64,000 nucleotides of DNA from Anaerovibrio slackiae (GCF_009695585.1 NZ_VUNR01000006.1:1-64000), one strand, 5' to 3'. Counted from the stretch's first letter, positions 1 through 8,791 are shown. The notes: a model not told the origin generated them from the letters alone. Numbers and translations: made by a program.

Positions 1-228
1 GGTTGCCCGGCCTTTGGTTTCCAGGTCATGCGACCAGGAAACGTCATTCGGTATTAGCACCCCTTTCGAGGTGTTGTCCCCATCTGAAGGGCAGGTTGCC
101 TACGCGTTACTCACCCGTTTGCCACTAGGCTCCATAATAGCAAGCTATCACTTCGCCCCGTTCGACTTGCATGTGTTAAGCACGCCGCCAGCGTTCGTCC
201 TGAGCCAGGATCAAACTCTCCAATAAAT
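1..228 (-). rRNA. rrs: 16S ribosomal RNA, 5' end only (gene runs off the left edge)
   Basis: Read on the minus strand the segment begins with the universal AGAGTTTGATCCTGGCTCAG primer site, followed by the conserved GACGAACGCTGGCGGCGTGC and AACACATGCAAGTCGAACG blocks, helix-6 variable sequence, and GTGAGTAACGCGTAGGCAACC. About 220 nt of the mature molecule are present. The mature 5' end is set at about 228 by analogy with other 16S genes and may be off by a few bases. The variable regions resemble Selenomonadaceae, but this is from memory, not from a search. Confidence 0.97.
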
Positions 229-483
229 ATATTGGTCTGGACATTAACCAATCAACTTCACCCTACGGGCTCGTTTCTTGGATGTCCTGACACTCATTTC
301 ACAGCCGTTCAGCTATCGCTTCACGGGTGAAATGTAGAAGACCTTGAATGGCTCTCAAAATTATCCATGTAATGGAATTTCAGATTGTGTTTCGCACAAA
401 TCTTGTTTTGTTTATATCCTGCATCCGCATGGCGGACACAGAATCCAACATCTGGCTTGAAATCATGTGTGCATGATTTCTTA

Positions 484-509
484 TTGCATTGTTTAGTTTT
501 CAAGGAACA
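484..509 (-). promoter_or_regulatory. rRNA leader boxA-like antitermination element
   Basis: The minus strand reads TGTTCCTTGAAAACTAAAC, the sequence typically found in the 16S leader and spacer of Firmicutes rRNA operons and thought to bind the Nus antitermination complex. It lies between promoter P2 and the 16S 5' end. The rest of the leader (229-484) has no gene and holds processing-stem sequence only. Confidence 0.6.
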
Positions 510-584
510 CTGCCTCTCTATCATCAACGGCTTGTAAAAGCTCTGTAAGCTTTTTGTAAGACCGCTGTGCGAGTCAGCTTTTAT

Positions 585-613
585 ATAATATCTCAAATCA
601 TTCAGCTTGTCAA
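585..613 (-). promoter_or_regulatory. rRNA promoter P2
   Basis: TTGACA (608-613) and TATTAT (585-590) are separated by exactly 17 bp on the minus strand, close to the sigma-A consensus. It points at the 16S gene about 350 bp downstream. Confidence 0.8.
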
Positions 614-712
614 GAACTTTTTGAAATATTTTTTATTGACATCGCCAGCCCCTTGATTCTGCCCACCGCTGTCAGCGTGGCTCTCAAGGACATGTCAGCG
701 ACAACGATGTAT

Positions 713-741
713 ATACTACTACATCATTGCCGCTTTGTCAA
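713..741 (-). promoter_or_regulatory. rRNA promoter P1
   Basis: TTGACA (736-741), 17-bp spacer, TAGTAT (713-718) on the minus strand. With P2 this makes the tandem promoter pair usual for rRNA operons. Its -35 box sits only about 9 bp beyond the stop codon of the pilO-like gene, so no stand-alone terminator fits between the pilus operon and the rRNA operon. Confidence 0.75.
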
Positions 742-749
742 CACTTTTA

Positions 750-1277
750 TCAAAGTTTTTCTGAAAAAATTTTGAACTGCAGCCTGCAATCCAAAAAATC
801 CCCCTTGCTGGCTACATCCATTGCCACCACCTGCATAAATCTGCTGCCATTTTGCAATGCCCGCAAAAAACGCACCAGGGAAAAATAATCCCCTTGCAGA
901 TTTACCCTCACCGGCATGGAAAGCAGGCCATTTTCTTCCTGTGCTTCCTCCGGCACCAGCTCACAGAGCACCATGCCTGTCCTGTCAGAGGCAGCCTTCA
1001 GCTCCTGCAAAAACACCCCTGTCTGCATCTCATCAGGCAGCAGTGCCGCCACGCGTTTTTTCTCCATCTCCACCTCCAGCTGATATTTTTCCACATCCGG
1101 ATGCTCCTCCTGCAGCCTTTCCAGGGCAGCATACTCCTCCTGCATCTGATGCAGGGACTGCTCCTGTTCCTCCAGCTCCTGCACCGCCCCGGCTCCCTGC
1201 CACATCATTGCCGCCCACAGTGCCAGCAGCAGGCAGGAGGCTGCCGCAAAGCCCCGGCACTTCCACTTTTGCATCAT
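750..1277 (-). CDS. pilO: PilO-like type IV pilus inner-membrane assembly protein
   Basis: This 175-residue bitopic protein has a short basic N-terminus, one transmembrane helix (about residues 9-29), a periplasmic coiled coil rich in Glu/Gln (about 32-75) and a C-terminal ferredoxin-like region. The order is that of PilO/GspM-family proteins, which pair with PilN to link the outer parts of the machine to the PilC platform. It is the last gene of the pilus operon, 19 bp after the PilN-like gene, with AGGAATAT just ahead of a double ATG. Sequence conservation in this family is low, so the call rests on topology and on its position next to a PilN-like protein. Confidence 0.75.
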   Translation of the reverse strand: MMQKWKCRGFAAASCLLLALWAAMMWQGAGAVQELEEQEQSLHQMQEEYAALERLQEEHPDVEKYQLEVEMEKKRVAALLPDEMQTGVFLQELKAASDRTGMVLCELVPEEAQEENGLLSMPVRVNLQGDYFSLVRFLRALQNGSRFMQVVAMDVASKGDFLDCRLQFKIFSEKL

Positions 1278-1296
1278 ATATTCCTCGCCATATCCC

Positions 1297-2358
1297 TCAC
1301 TGGCTTCCCTTCAGCTGAAAGCTGATCATGCCATCCTTGCCCACATCCGCAGATGCCAGATAGATTTTCCCCTGAAAAAATTCCTCATCCGCCTGCAGCC
1401 TCTCCATCAGCTCCGACACCTGCCTGTATCCTGCCGCCTTGCCGGACAATACCAGCCTGTGGCCCGCCTCTGCCGACATCCCCGTCAGCCAGCTGCCCTC
1501 CGGCATGGCATTGCCCACAGTCACCAGCAAGCCCTGGCACCGCAGCCCATTTTCACGAATTCTCCCCATAGCCTTGTTTTTCCTCTCTGCAACCTGCTTA
1601 TTTTCCTCAATAGCCTGCCTGCGTTCCCCTATATCCGACAGCAGCGCCAGCCGTTCCCTCTGAGCACGGAGCTCCTGCCCTGTTTCATAGCCCATATACC
1701 CCAGCCAGCCCCCTGCCAGCAAAAAGATAGACAGGCTGGCACCCCACAGGATGCCGCCACAGCGCAGCCAGTCCCACCTGCGCCACACAGGATGCACGCA
1801 GTCAAAGCGAATCCCTTCGCCTCCCAGGGCTGCCATTGCTCCCCGGGCAGCTCCCTCCGCCCCGGCAGCACCGACAAAAAGCACACAGCCAGCCATGCTG
1901 AAATACTGCTGCCAAAAGGACAGCCTCTCCGCCATGCGTTCCCTGAGAATGCCCCCCAGCCTGAACCTGCCATCCGCCAGCCTCTCATAGCCAAAGGCAA
2001 AACTCCTATGCCAGCCGGAGGCCGCCGCAAAATCCAGCCTCAGGCTCTGCTGCAGCTCCCTGTCTGCCATATCCGGGAACTGCTTTTCATAAAAGAACAC
2101 CTCCTGCCCTTCCAGCACCAGATAGCACACCCCTTCCTCCGGGCAGCTCCTGAGTCCCCCCAGGGCAGCCCGTGCCCAAAAATCCTCCACCCCCTCATCA
2201 TTACCGCACACATATTCCTCCTGCCACACCAGCTCCGCCCTGCCGTTCTCCGACCGCTCCGCCATTGCCATACAGATATTGTCCTGCCGCACCAGAATCC
2301 CCATCCCGGCACGTACTTTTGCTGACAGCCATGCCCTCAGCCTGCTTATACCTGTCAT
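1297..2358 (-). CDS. pilN: PilM/PilN-like pilus assembly protein
   Basis: This 353-residue protein has a soluble N-terminal half of about 190 residues that resembles a shortened PilM/GspL actin-like domain (a 'GILVRQDNICMAM' strand followed by small-domain-like segments). Next come one transmembrane helix (about 195-215), a coiled coil (about 220-265) and a PilN-type C-terminal domain ending in a beta-rich segment. In most type IV pilus operons PilM and PilN are separate genes; here one polypeptide appears to carry both roles, as GspL does in type II secretion. It sits directly upstream of the PilO-like gene. Assignment of the N-terminal half is an inference from position and size. Confidence 0.65.
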   Translation of the reverse strand: MTGISRLRAWLSAKVRAGMGILVRQDNICMAMAERSENGRAELVWQEEYVCGNDEGVEDFWARAALGGLRSCPEEGVCYLVLEGQEVFFYEKQFPDMADRELQQSLRLDFAAASGWHRSFAFGYERLADGRFRLGGILRERMAERLSFWQQYFSMAGCVLFVGAAGAEGAARGAMAALGGEGIRFDCVHPVWRRWDWLRCGGILWGASLSIFLLAGGWLGYMGYETGQELRAQRERLALLSDIGERRQAIEENKQVAERKNKAMGRIRENGLRCQGLLVTVGNAMPEGSWLTGMSAEAGHRLVLSGKAAGYRQVSELMERLQADEEFFQGKIYLASADVGKDGMISFQLKGSQ

Positions 2359-2410
2359 TCACCGATTCCCGTCCTTTCCCGGCTTTTCCCAGCCTATTTT
2401 CTCCATCATC

Positions 2411-2851
2411 CTAGCCTATCCTCTCCAAAACCAGCTTTTCCTGTGCCCTGTCCCCATAGAAGCACCATTGAAGCAGGTATTCATTGCCCATCATCATCTG
2501 CTTTTCATATTTCACATGGGACACCAAAACCAGCCTGTCATCAGCCTCATCCCTTTTGATTGTCACCCGGTATGCCATGCCATCCCTGCTGCCTGACGCA
2601 ATTTCCTTTATCCGCCAGCTTTCCATTGCCAGGAACTCATCCACCCTGGCAAAATCCCCCTGCAGCCTGATGCGCTGCTCCTCCAGCAGATTTTCCGCCA
2701 TCAGCTGCAAAGGCAGGTTGCGCTCCGCCAGGATAATCAGCTGGCTCTCCCGCTGGCTCAGCAAAAACACCAGCGTCCCGATAGCCAGAAAGCTCCCCAG
2801 GAGCCACGCCCCCAGCAGCGTAAGGCTGCCCCTTTCACCATCACACCTCAT
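2411..2851 (-). CDS. Small pilin-operon membrane protein, PilX/ComG-like
   Basis: 146 residues. The N-terminus MRCDGERGSLTLLGAW resembles a prepilin leader (…RG|SLTLL) followed by a single hydrophobic helix (about 10-30), a charged helical stretch and a beta-rich C-terminus. This is the layout of minor pilins such as PilX, though the usual Glu at +5 is absent. Its start codon overlaps the stop of the gene before it (ATGA), showing translational coupling. I do not recognise a specific family, and minor pilin is inferred from topology and operon position. Confidence 0.55.
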   Translation of the reverse strand: MRCDGERGSLTLLGAWLLGSFLAIGTLVFLLSQRESQLIILAERNLPLQLMAENLLEEQRIRLQGDFARVDEFLAMESWRIKEIASGSRDGMAYRVTIKRDEADDRLVLVSHVKYEKQMMMGNEYLLQWCFYGDRAQEKLVLERIG

Positions 2852-3420
2852 GCATCATCAACCGCCTCTCCCCCTGCCACATGCTGCTCCAGTCCCTGCC
2901 CATAGCTGTACAGTGTCCTGTCCAAGCGAAATACATGCCCCGTGGTCTGGTTGCACCCTGCCATGACTACCCGGACCTTGTTGGGGGCAAAAATCTGAAA
3001 ATAGCATTCCTGCAGCACCACAGCCGACAGGGAAGTATTGCCCAGCACAGGCTGATTGTTCTTCCTGATCCAATAGCCGCTGCCATCCGCCAGCCGGGTA
3101 AACCTGTATCTTTGCCAATAATCATCATTTTCATTCATATAGTTCCTGCGGATTTTCAGGTTGATGCTATGGCTGTCCATAACCTCTGACTGCAGCTCAC
3201 GGCAGTACCGCACATCCTGGGCGATTTCCTCCATGGGAATCCGAACCTGCTGCATCAACTCCCAGTCACCCAGAAAATCCTGATAATACCGTACTCCCAT
3301 GCCGAACATATTCAGCATGCCAAAGCCTATCACCCATATCAGTGGCAGTGCCGCCAGCAGCTCCAGGACGGAAAAGCCATCCTCCTCAGCCTTCCACCGC
3401 CACTTCCTTTGCCAAGGCAA
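2848..3420 (-). CDS. Minor pseudopilin (prepilin-type N-terminus, FSVLE)
   Basis: The class III signal …EEDG|FSVLELLAALP is clear: a Gly before the cleavage point, Phe at +1 and Glu at +5, then a hydrophobic helix. A TTG start at 3420, seven bases after GGGAGAGG, gives a 190-residue precursor with a 15-residue leader. A longer frame upstream has no signal and lies inside the preceding gene, so I reject it. The mature part contains a Tyr/Arg-rich region like PilW/ComGF-type minor pilins. It would be processed by the prepilin peptidase encoded at 4206-4802. The gene overlaps both neighbours. Confidence 0.7.
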   Translation of the reverse strand: MPWQRKWRWKAEEDGFSVLELLAALPLIWVIGFGMLNMFGMGVRYYQDFLGDWELMQQVRIPMEEIAQDVRYCRELQSEVMDSHSINLKIRRNYMNENDDYWQRYRFTRLADGSGYWIRKNNQPVLGNTSLSAVVLQECYFQIFAPNKVRVVMAGCNQTTGHVFRLDRTLYSYGQGLEQHVAGGEAVDDA

Positions 3421-3745
3421 AGGAGTGCCTCTCCCTGTGCCCCTGCCAATCCGCCTGCACATGGTAGCGCACCATCCCCTGCACCCCAGCAGCCTCCCTA
3501 GTAGACTCAACACAAAACTCATAGCCGTTTTCCTGCCTATACCGGATGCCAAGGTCACTCTCCTGCCGCTCAACGCACAGCCTGTCCAGTTGTTCCCGTA
3601 CCATGCATTCAGCTGTTACATAGCCTTCCAGCTCCTTCATGCCTGCCAGCTGGACATGCATATAGGACATACCTGCCACCATAGCAAGGAGCAGAATCAG
3701 AGCACCCATAGCATCCAAAATGAAATATCCTTCCTCACGCCTCAT
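3386..3745 (-). CDS. Minor pseudopilin with Asp at +5
   Basis: 119 residues. MRREEG|YFILDAMGALILLL is a short prepilin leader followed by a hydrophobic alpha-1 helix. Position +5 of the mature protein is Asp instead of the near-universal Glu. That still supplies the acidic side chain used to neutralise the N-terminus of the neighbouring subunit, and a missing Glu is typical of tip minor pilins (GspK-like). Its ATG overlaps the stop of the upstream pseudopilin (ATGA). The remaining 90 residues match nothing I recognise. Confidence 0.65.
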   Translation of the reverse strand: MRREEGYFILDAMGALILLLAMVAGMSYMHVQLAGMKELEGYVTAECMVREQLDRLCVERQESDLGIRYRQENGYEFCVESTREAAGVQGMVRYHVQADWQGHRERHSFALAKEVAVEG

Positions 3746-4191
3746 AGCTGCCGCTCCTCCAGCCGTACACGCCCCACAGTATCCACCACAATCCTCTGCT
3801 CATAGCCGCCCTTTATAAGCCGCACTGTACCGGCAGTAGCGTGCCCCCGCGGTGAAAACAGAAATCTTGATCTGTTGGTATGCATTTGAATACCTTTTTC
3901 TACCCTGCGCCAATTCAGGGCACGCCCCTGCTGAGAAATCTTGTGCTCACCACGCTGTACCTTCAGTATAGGACCGCTCAGTTTCTTGTCATAGTTCTCA
4001 TAGCTACTATAATCCATCCCATGGCTCCAGCTCTGCACGTACCGCAAATCATTCAGCAGGCACAGCGCCTCATACCTGAGCTGCAACCTATCCAGTGGCA
4101 CATACCGCGGTACCGCTGCCGCCAGCAGCAGCATAAAAATCCCAAGGCACAATACCATTTCCAATATCCCCGTACCTGTCTCATTCATCAT
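3742..4191 (-). CDS. Minor pilin-like protein
   Basis: Starting at the ATG at 4191, four bases after AAAGGGG, the protein is about 149 residues. It opens with MMNETGTGILEMVLCLGIFM, a short polar segment and then a hydrophobic helix of about 20 residues, as in GspH/FimT-type pseudopilins. The Glu falls at +3 after the Gly rather than +5, so peptidase processing is less certain than for its neighbours. The globular part ends with a basic strand region. It is coupled to the next gene by an ATGA overlap. Confidence 0.6.
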   Translation of the reverse strand: MMNETGTGILEMVLCLGIFMLLLAAAVPRYVPLDRLQLRYEALCLLNDLRYVQSWSHGMDYSSYENYDKKLSGPILKVQRGEHKISQQGRALNWRRVEKGIQMHTNRSRFLFSPRGHATAGTVRLIKGGYEQRIVVDTVGRVRLEERQL

Positions 4192-4205
4192 AGTTCCCCT
4201 TTCCG

Positions 4206-4802
4206 CTACCATGCCCCCGTATACCAGCCCATCAGCTCACGCCCATGCAGGATCGACAGCAAACATGCCGCTGCCAGAAAAGGTCCCAGGGGCATCCTGT
4301 ACGCTTGTTCCCTAATCCGGGCAGCCCCTGCCACATACACCAGCACAGCCCCTCCGCCACCCAGCATAAAAGTCAGGAAAAACGCCAGCGGAATGTACTC
4401 AAATGGGATGAAGGTTCCTAATCCCGCAGAAAAGCAAACATCCCCGAAGCCCATACTGCCCCTGCTCAATACAAAGACAATCAGCATCAGCAAACAGAAC
4501 AAGCTGCCACCTGCCATCGACCAAAACACACTGCCTGTTTCTCCCCACATCATCCCCTGCGCTAGTGCCAGCAACAAGCCTGAAGCCGCCATGCAAAAAG
4601 ACAATCTGTGATACAGCTTGCCATATATACTGTCCAGAACAGCCGCAGGCACCGCAAACAACGTACAGACAACCGCCCGGCACAAAACGTCCGCATACTC
4701 CGTACAGACCAGCTCATACATAAGCACCGCCACAATCACTGCCAGCACCAGCCTCCGATGCCTCAGCAGCTGTCCGCAGATTTCCCTGCTACCGGCTGCC
4801 AT
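4206..4802 (-). CDS. pilD: Prepilin peptidase (A24 aspartic protease), short form
   Basis: This 198-residue polytopic membrane protein would cleave the leader peptides of the pilins in this operon. Both catalytic aspartates are visible: AVLDSIYGKL near residue 57 and the family signature GFGD (SMGFGDVCFSAGLG) near residue 119. It lacks the N-terminal cytoplasmic methyltransferase domain with its zinc-binding cysteines found in classical PilD, so it is a peptidase-only form like TadV or archaeal enzymes. Mature pilins here may therefore not be N-methylated by this protein. Its start overlaps the stop of the major pilin gene by one base (TGATG). Confidence 0.85.
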   Translation of the reverse strand: MAAGSREICGQLLRHRRLVLAVIVAVLMYELVCTEYADVLCRAVVCTLFAVPAAVLDSIYGKLYHRLSFCMAASGLLLALAQGMMWGETGSVFWSMAGGSLFCLLMLIVFVLSRGSMGFGDVCFSAGLGTFIPFEYIPLAFFLTFMLGGGGAVLVYVAGAARIREQAYRMPLGPFLAAACLLSILHGRELMGWYTGAW

Positions 4803-5233
4803 CAGCCATTCACCCCGCTTGACGAACTATCATTCCCCTTGCCGAATTCATCCACCGTATGCCCCTGAAACCTGGCCTCCTCGCCATTTTCAGCCAGCAC
4901 ATACTCCGTAGCCGTGATATCCACGATGCCATCTTCCTTCAGCAGACACTTACCAGTAGGCGGGCTAAGCTTATCCAAATGCGCCACATATTCACCCAGG
5001 TCGCTGGAAATATCTGACGGATTGGTGCCATTCTGCAGCTGATACATGGTTATGGCTGCATCCAGTGTCTGCAAATCAGACTGAATTTTTGCCGTATTTG
5101 CCATAGCCATGGTATTGGTGTACCTTGGCACAGCAAATGCAGCGATTACCCCCACTATACCGATATATACCAATAGCTCCAGCATAGAAAAGCCATGCTC
5201 GTTTTTCCATACCTTTCTCAACAACTGAATCAT
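4802..5233 (-). CDS. pilA: Major type IV pilin / GspG-like pseudopilin
   Basis: 143-residue precursor with a textbook class III signal: basic leader, …NEHG|FSMLELLVYIGIVGVIAAFAVP, with Gly at -1, Phe at +1, Glu at +5, and the Pro that kinks alpha-1. A short helical spine and a C-terminal domain ending in a Ser/Gly-rich, acidic tail follow. The length and the conserved N-terminus fit a GspG/PulG-type major subunit. It lies between the platform gene pilC and the prepilin peptidase. It is the only pilin here with the full canonical motif, and so the likely main filament subunit. Confidence 0.85.
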   Translation of the reverse strand: MIQLLRKVWKNEHGFSMLELLVYIGIVGVIAAFAVPRYTNTMAMANTAKIQSDLQTLDAAITMYQLQNGTNPSDISSDLGEYVAHLDKLSPPTGKCLLKEDGIVDITATEYVLAENGEEARFQGHTVDEFGKGNDSSSSGVNG

Positions 5234-5249
5234 AATCTTTACCCCTCTT

Positions 5250-6449
5250 TCACATTACACACATCAAATCCAATATCGGCAGCACCGTACTAAGCACAAT
5301 GAAACCTGCCACGCCCCCTAAAAGCAGCATAATCAGCGGCTCTGCCAGCACATTTATCCTCTCCAGCAACAGCTCTGCCTCCCCCTGACATACATCTCCC
5401 GCACCTTCCAGCATCCCTGCCAGCTCTCCTGATTGTTCCCCTGCCCTTATCATGGAAAGCACCATCGCCGGAAACAGCCTCGATTTTTCCATGCATACCC
5501 CCAGGCTGTAGCCCTGCTCCAACTGCACAGACATAGAATCGCACGAAAACTGCCAATACGCATTGCGGCTCATATTCCTGACTATGCCGATACCCTGGTG
5601 CAGCCTGATGCCGCTGTGCGCCATCATGGCAAGCACGGACAGGAAGGCTGCCTGCTCACTGCGCAGCTTCAGCCTGCCCCATACCGGCAACAGGAATGCC
5701 AGCCGCCCCAGCTTCAGTCCCAGCCAGCTGAACCTGCTGCCAGCCTGCCTCAGCAGGAAAAATAACAGCGCCACCGCTATCATCAGAACAGCACAAACAC
5801 CCAAATGCTCACTCAGTGCAAGCAGCAGGCGCGTGGTCCCTGGCAGCTCTGCCCCAAATCCTGAAAATACCTCTGCAAAAACCGGCAGAACCTGGCACAA
5901 GAGAAATATCACTAACGCAGCACCAATTATGCATAACAGGCACGGATAAGCCATCGCCAATTCCAACTTCTGCATTATTTCCTGACGTTTCCTGAAAATC
6001 TGATACATCTTTCCAAAAACCTCTGGCAGGTTGCCAGACAATTCACCGCCTTGCACCATAACAATCATCGTTGGCGAAAACTCTTTTCCCAAAAGCCCCA
6101 TGGACTCCGACAGCGAATACCCATCCACCAGATACTGCAACAGCCTTTCCATACTTTTCTTGTGAGCTGTATCCAAGTCACCTGCAAAAATTCTAACCGC
6201 TTCCAGGACAGGCAGTCCTGCCCTCAGCATAATATGCATCTGACGGCAAAAGGCTAGCCTGAACCTGTCACTGCCCTGCCCGAAGTGCCTGTACCATAGC
6301 CGCTTTACCCAGCTCTCCCTATGCAGGCTGATGACAGTCAGCAACCTGTCCCGCAGCTTTGCCGCCGCCTCAATCCTGTCACATGCCGCAATACAGCCCT
6401 TTTGCCTTCTGCCCATTTCATCGATGCCTTCATACACATACATCGCCAT
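5250..6449 (-). CDS. pilC: Type IV pilus / type II secretion platform protein PilC/GspF
   Basis: About 399 residues from the ATG at 6449 (a TTG six bases upstream abuts the pilT stop and is less likely). It contains two copies of the GspF domain (roughly 65-185 and 265-385), each ending in transmembrane helices, with a third hydrophobic segment near 205-230. PilC is the inner-membrane platform on which the PilB and PilT motors act. The length is standard. It sits directly downstream of pilB and pilT, as in many pilus operons. Confidence 0.9.
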   Translation of the reverse strand: MAMYVYEGIDEMGRRQKGCIAACDRIEAAAKLRDRLLTVISLHRESWVKRLWYRHFGQGSDRFRLAFCRQMHIMLRAGLPVLEAVRIFAGDLDTAHKKSMERLLQYLVDGYSLSESMGLLGKEFSPTMIVMVQGGELSGNLPEVFGKMYQIFRKRQEIMQKLELAMAYPCLLCIIGAALVIFLLCQVLPVFAEVFSGFGAELPGTTRLLLALSEHLGVCAVLMIAVALLFFLLRQAGSRFSWLGLKLGRLAFLLPVWGRLKLRSEQAAFLSVLAMMAHSGIRLHQGIGIVRNMSRNAYWQFSCDSMSVQLEQGYSLGVCMEKSRLFPAMVLSMIRAGEQSGELAGMLEGAGDVCQGEAELLLERINVLAEPLIMLLLGGVAGFIVLSTVLPILDLMCVM

Positions 6450-6455
6450 ACTCAA

Positions 6456-7490
6456 TCACCCGGCACTCAAAACCTTACCAAATTCACGCCTCACAAGATT
6501 TGCCTTCCTCAGCTTATCCACTCCCATCTCCATGCTCTGCATCCCTTCCGCCATGCCTGACTGGATAATATTGTGCAACTGCTCATATTTACCGCTGCGG
6601 ATAATATTTCTCGCCGCATGATTGGCATTGAGGCATTCCACCGCACAATGCTTTATGCCTCCCCTGCCGGTCAGCAGCTGCTGCGTGCAAATCCCTTGCA
6701 GCGAAGCGGCCAGCAGCGACCTGCCCATAGACTGCTGTTCCTCCGGATACATGCTTATCAGCCTTTCCACCGTCTCAGTTACACTCCCGGCATGCATGGT
6801 TGCTATGACATAGTGGCCTGATACCGCTGCATTGAGAACAGCATGCACCGTCCTATAATCACGAAGCTCCGAAACCATAATGACATCCGGGCCTTCCCGC
6901 ATGGCATTTTCCACCGCCTGAAAATAATCCCCAAAATCATCTCCCTTTTCCAGCTGGCTGACCAGCCCATAGCCCTTGGTGAACAAAAATTCAATAGGAT
7001 CCTCCAATGTCAGTATATGCAGGTTTCCTGAGCGATTCATGCTTTCCAGCAAGGCAGCCACCGTAGTACTCTTGCCAGCCCCCGTGGCACCTGTCACCAA
7101 AAACAGCCCCTGCCGCCTGTCACCAAACCTGCCTGCAATCTCCGCCTGTCCCAACTGTTCCAGGGCAGGTATCTGGCGAGGCAGTGTCCTGATGGCAAAA
7201 GAAATCTGCCCCCTTTTCTTGTAGACATGTACCCTATACCGCCAGCTATCCATTGCCCAGGCACAATTCACTGCATTATCACTGCACATTTTCTCCCATG
7301 CATCTTCCTTCACAATCAGCTTGAACAGCCCGTACATATCACTTTCTGAAGGCACATATTCTTTCAAATGCGACAACACATCTCCCCTGCGCCAGCAAAC
7401 CGGCTCATTTGCCGTCATATGCACATCAGATATGCCTGCCTCCGATGCACATCGCAAAATCCTGACAAAATCACGCTGCCTTACCCCCAT
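6456..7490 (-). CDS. pilT: Pilus retraction ATPase PilT-like
   Basis: 344 residues, the usual PilT length. Walker A is GATGAGKS at 134-141, the Asp box is LTLEDPIEF (160-168), and the His box includes TMHA near 231-234. At the Walker B/Glu position the sequence is MVSELRD (205-211) where most PilT proteins have GEMRD: the catalytic Glu is kept but the Gly is Ser. The C-terminal half keeps the QQLL segment seen in retraction motors. It lies 12 bp after pilB and 6 bp before the pilC start, so the three motor/platform genes are co-transcribed. Confidence 0.85.
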   Translation of the reverse strand: MGVRQRDFVRILRCASEAGISDVHMTANEPVCWRRGDVLSHLKEYVPSESDMYGLFKLIVKEDAWEKMCSDNAVNCAWAMDSWRYRVHVYKKRGQISFAIRTLPRQIPALEQLGQAEIAGRFGDRRQGLFLVTGATGAGKSTTVAALLESMNRSGNLHILTLEDPIEFLFTKGYGLVSQLEKGDDFGDYFQAVENAMREGPDVIMVSELRDYRTVHAVLNAAVSGHYVIATMHAGSVTETVERLISMYPEEQQSMGRSLLAASLQGICTQQLLTGRGGIKHCAVECLNANHAARNIIRSGKYEQLHNIIQSGMAEGMQSMEMGVDKLRKANLVRREFGKVLSAG

Positions 7491-7502
7491 AGCAACACCT
7501 CC

Positions 7503-8780
7503 CTAAAAAATTTCCATCAGTTCTTTCAGCTCCAAATACCCCAAAGCAGCTTTTGCAATCCCATCCTGCTTCATGCCAATCATACCATTCTCCATCGCTA
7601 TTGCTTCCAAATCCTCAGCCTTTACATTGTTCATCACCGCCTCCGCCACATCTCCTTCTACAGAAAGCAGCTCCTGTACTGCAATCCTGCCTGCATAACC
7701 AGTATAATTACATGCCGCACATCCCCCTTCCCTATGCTTAAAAAATCTGTCTGACTGCCATCTGTATTCATCACCTAAAAAAATCCCCTCCCCGCTTTCT
7801 TTTTGAACGAAATATGCCTCCCGGCAGCAAGGACACAATCTTTTTACCAATCTTTGCCCTACAACCAGTGAAATAGCCGATGCCAGCAGATATGGCTTAA
7901 TTCCCATATCCAAAAGACGGAATATCGTCTTGACCGCACCCGGGGTGTGCAGTGTAGCAAACACCCTGCGCCCTGTAAGTGCTGAAGTAATCAGCATATC
8001 TGCCGTCTCAGCATTCCTCAGCTCCCCGACTGCCAGACAATCAAAATCCTGCCTCAGCACCGCCCTCAGTGCCATCTCAAAGGTATAGCCTATTTTTTCG
8101 TTTATTTGGATCTGATTAATCCCCTCAATCCTGTATTCAACCGGATCCTCGATGGAAATAATATTCCGCCCTTCCTGGTTCAGCATACTGAGAATAGCAT
8201 ACAGATCAGTAGTTTTGCCGGAATTTACAGGCCCGGACAAAAGCACTGCCCCATGTCCCGATGTGCATTTCTGCCGTAGCAATTCATAATTCCTGCTGGT
8301 AAAATCAAGCTGCTCAATCCCCTTAAAGCTTTCCTGATTGTTCAGAAGCCGTAGTACTATTTTTTCGCCGTTAATCATGGGAACTATTGACACCCTGATA
8401 TCCAGCATCCTGCTTCCATCTGCCATAAAGGAAAACCTGCCATCCTGAGGCAACCGTTTTTCAGCTATATCAAGGCCGCACATAATCTTCAGCCTGGACA
8501 GCAGATTGCCATACAGCTCCCACGGCATATCCTGAAAGAACTGCTTCATGCACCCATTTATTCTTAGCCGTATGCGCACCTCCTGTTCCAAAGGCTCAAA
8601 ATGTACATCACTAGCCCTTTCCGCCACCGCTGTCTTGATTATAAATTCCATCAGATCCACCAACGGTGTCCTTTCATCCTGTAATCTGGCAGGCTGCTCA
8701 CGCACCATTTCTATCAAGCCATTGGAAGCATTTTGCCTGGCTCGTTTCATCAGATGAAAATATTTTTCCTTAAGCTCCAT
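7503..8780 (-). CDS. pilB: Pilus extension ATPase PilB/GspE-like, short form
   Basis: 425 residues, about 130 shorter than classical PilB and lacking the separate N-terminal N1E domain, so nearer in size to ComGA. Walker A is GPVNSGKT (183-190; usual GPTGSGKT), the Asp box is SIEDPVEY (209-216), and the Walker B region is AVGELRNAETA (250-260), where Asn replaces the Asp of GEIRD. A zinc-binding cluster of cysteines is kept (CPCC near 316-319 and CAAC near 354-357). It is the first gene of the operon; GGGGG lies six bases before the ATG, itself preceded by a (TA)n tract. The changed residues may slow but need not abolish ATP hydrolysis. Confidence 0.88.
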   Translation of the reverse strand: MELKEKYFHLMKRARQNASNGLIEMVREQPARLQDERTPLVDLMEFIIKTAVAERASDVHFEPLEQEVRIRLRINGCMKQFFQDMPWELYGNLLSRLKIMCGLDIAEKRLPQDGRFSFMADGSRMLDIRVSIVPMINGEKIVLRLLNNQESFKGIEQLDFTSRNYELLRQKCTSGHGAVLLSGPVNSGKTTDLYAILSMLNQEGRNIISIEDPVEYRIEGINQIQINEKIGYTFEMALRAVLRQDFDCLAVGELRNAETADMLITSALTGRRVFATLHTPGAVKTIFRLLDMGIKPYLLASAISLVVGQRLVKRLCPCCREAYFVQKESGEGIFLGDEYRWQSDRFFKHREGGCAACNYTGYAGRIAVQELLSVEGDVAEAVMNNVKAEDLEAIAMENGMIGMKQDGIAKAALGYLELKELMEIF

Positions 8781-8791
8781 CCTGTACCCCC

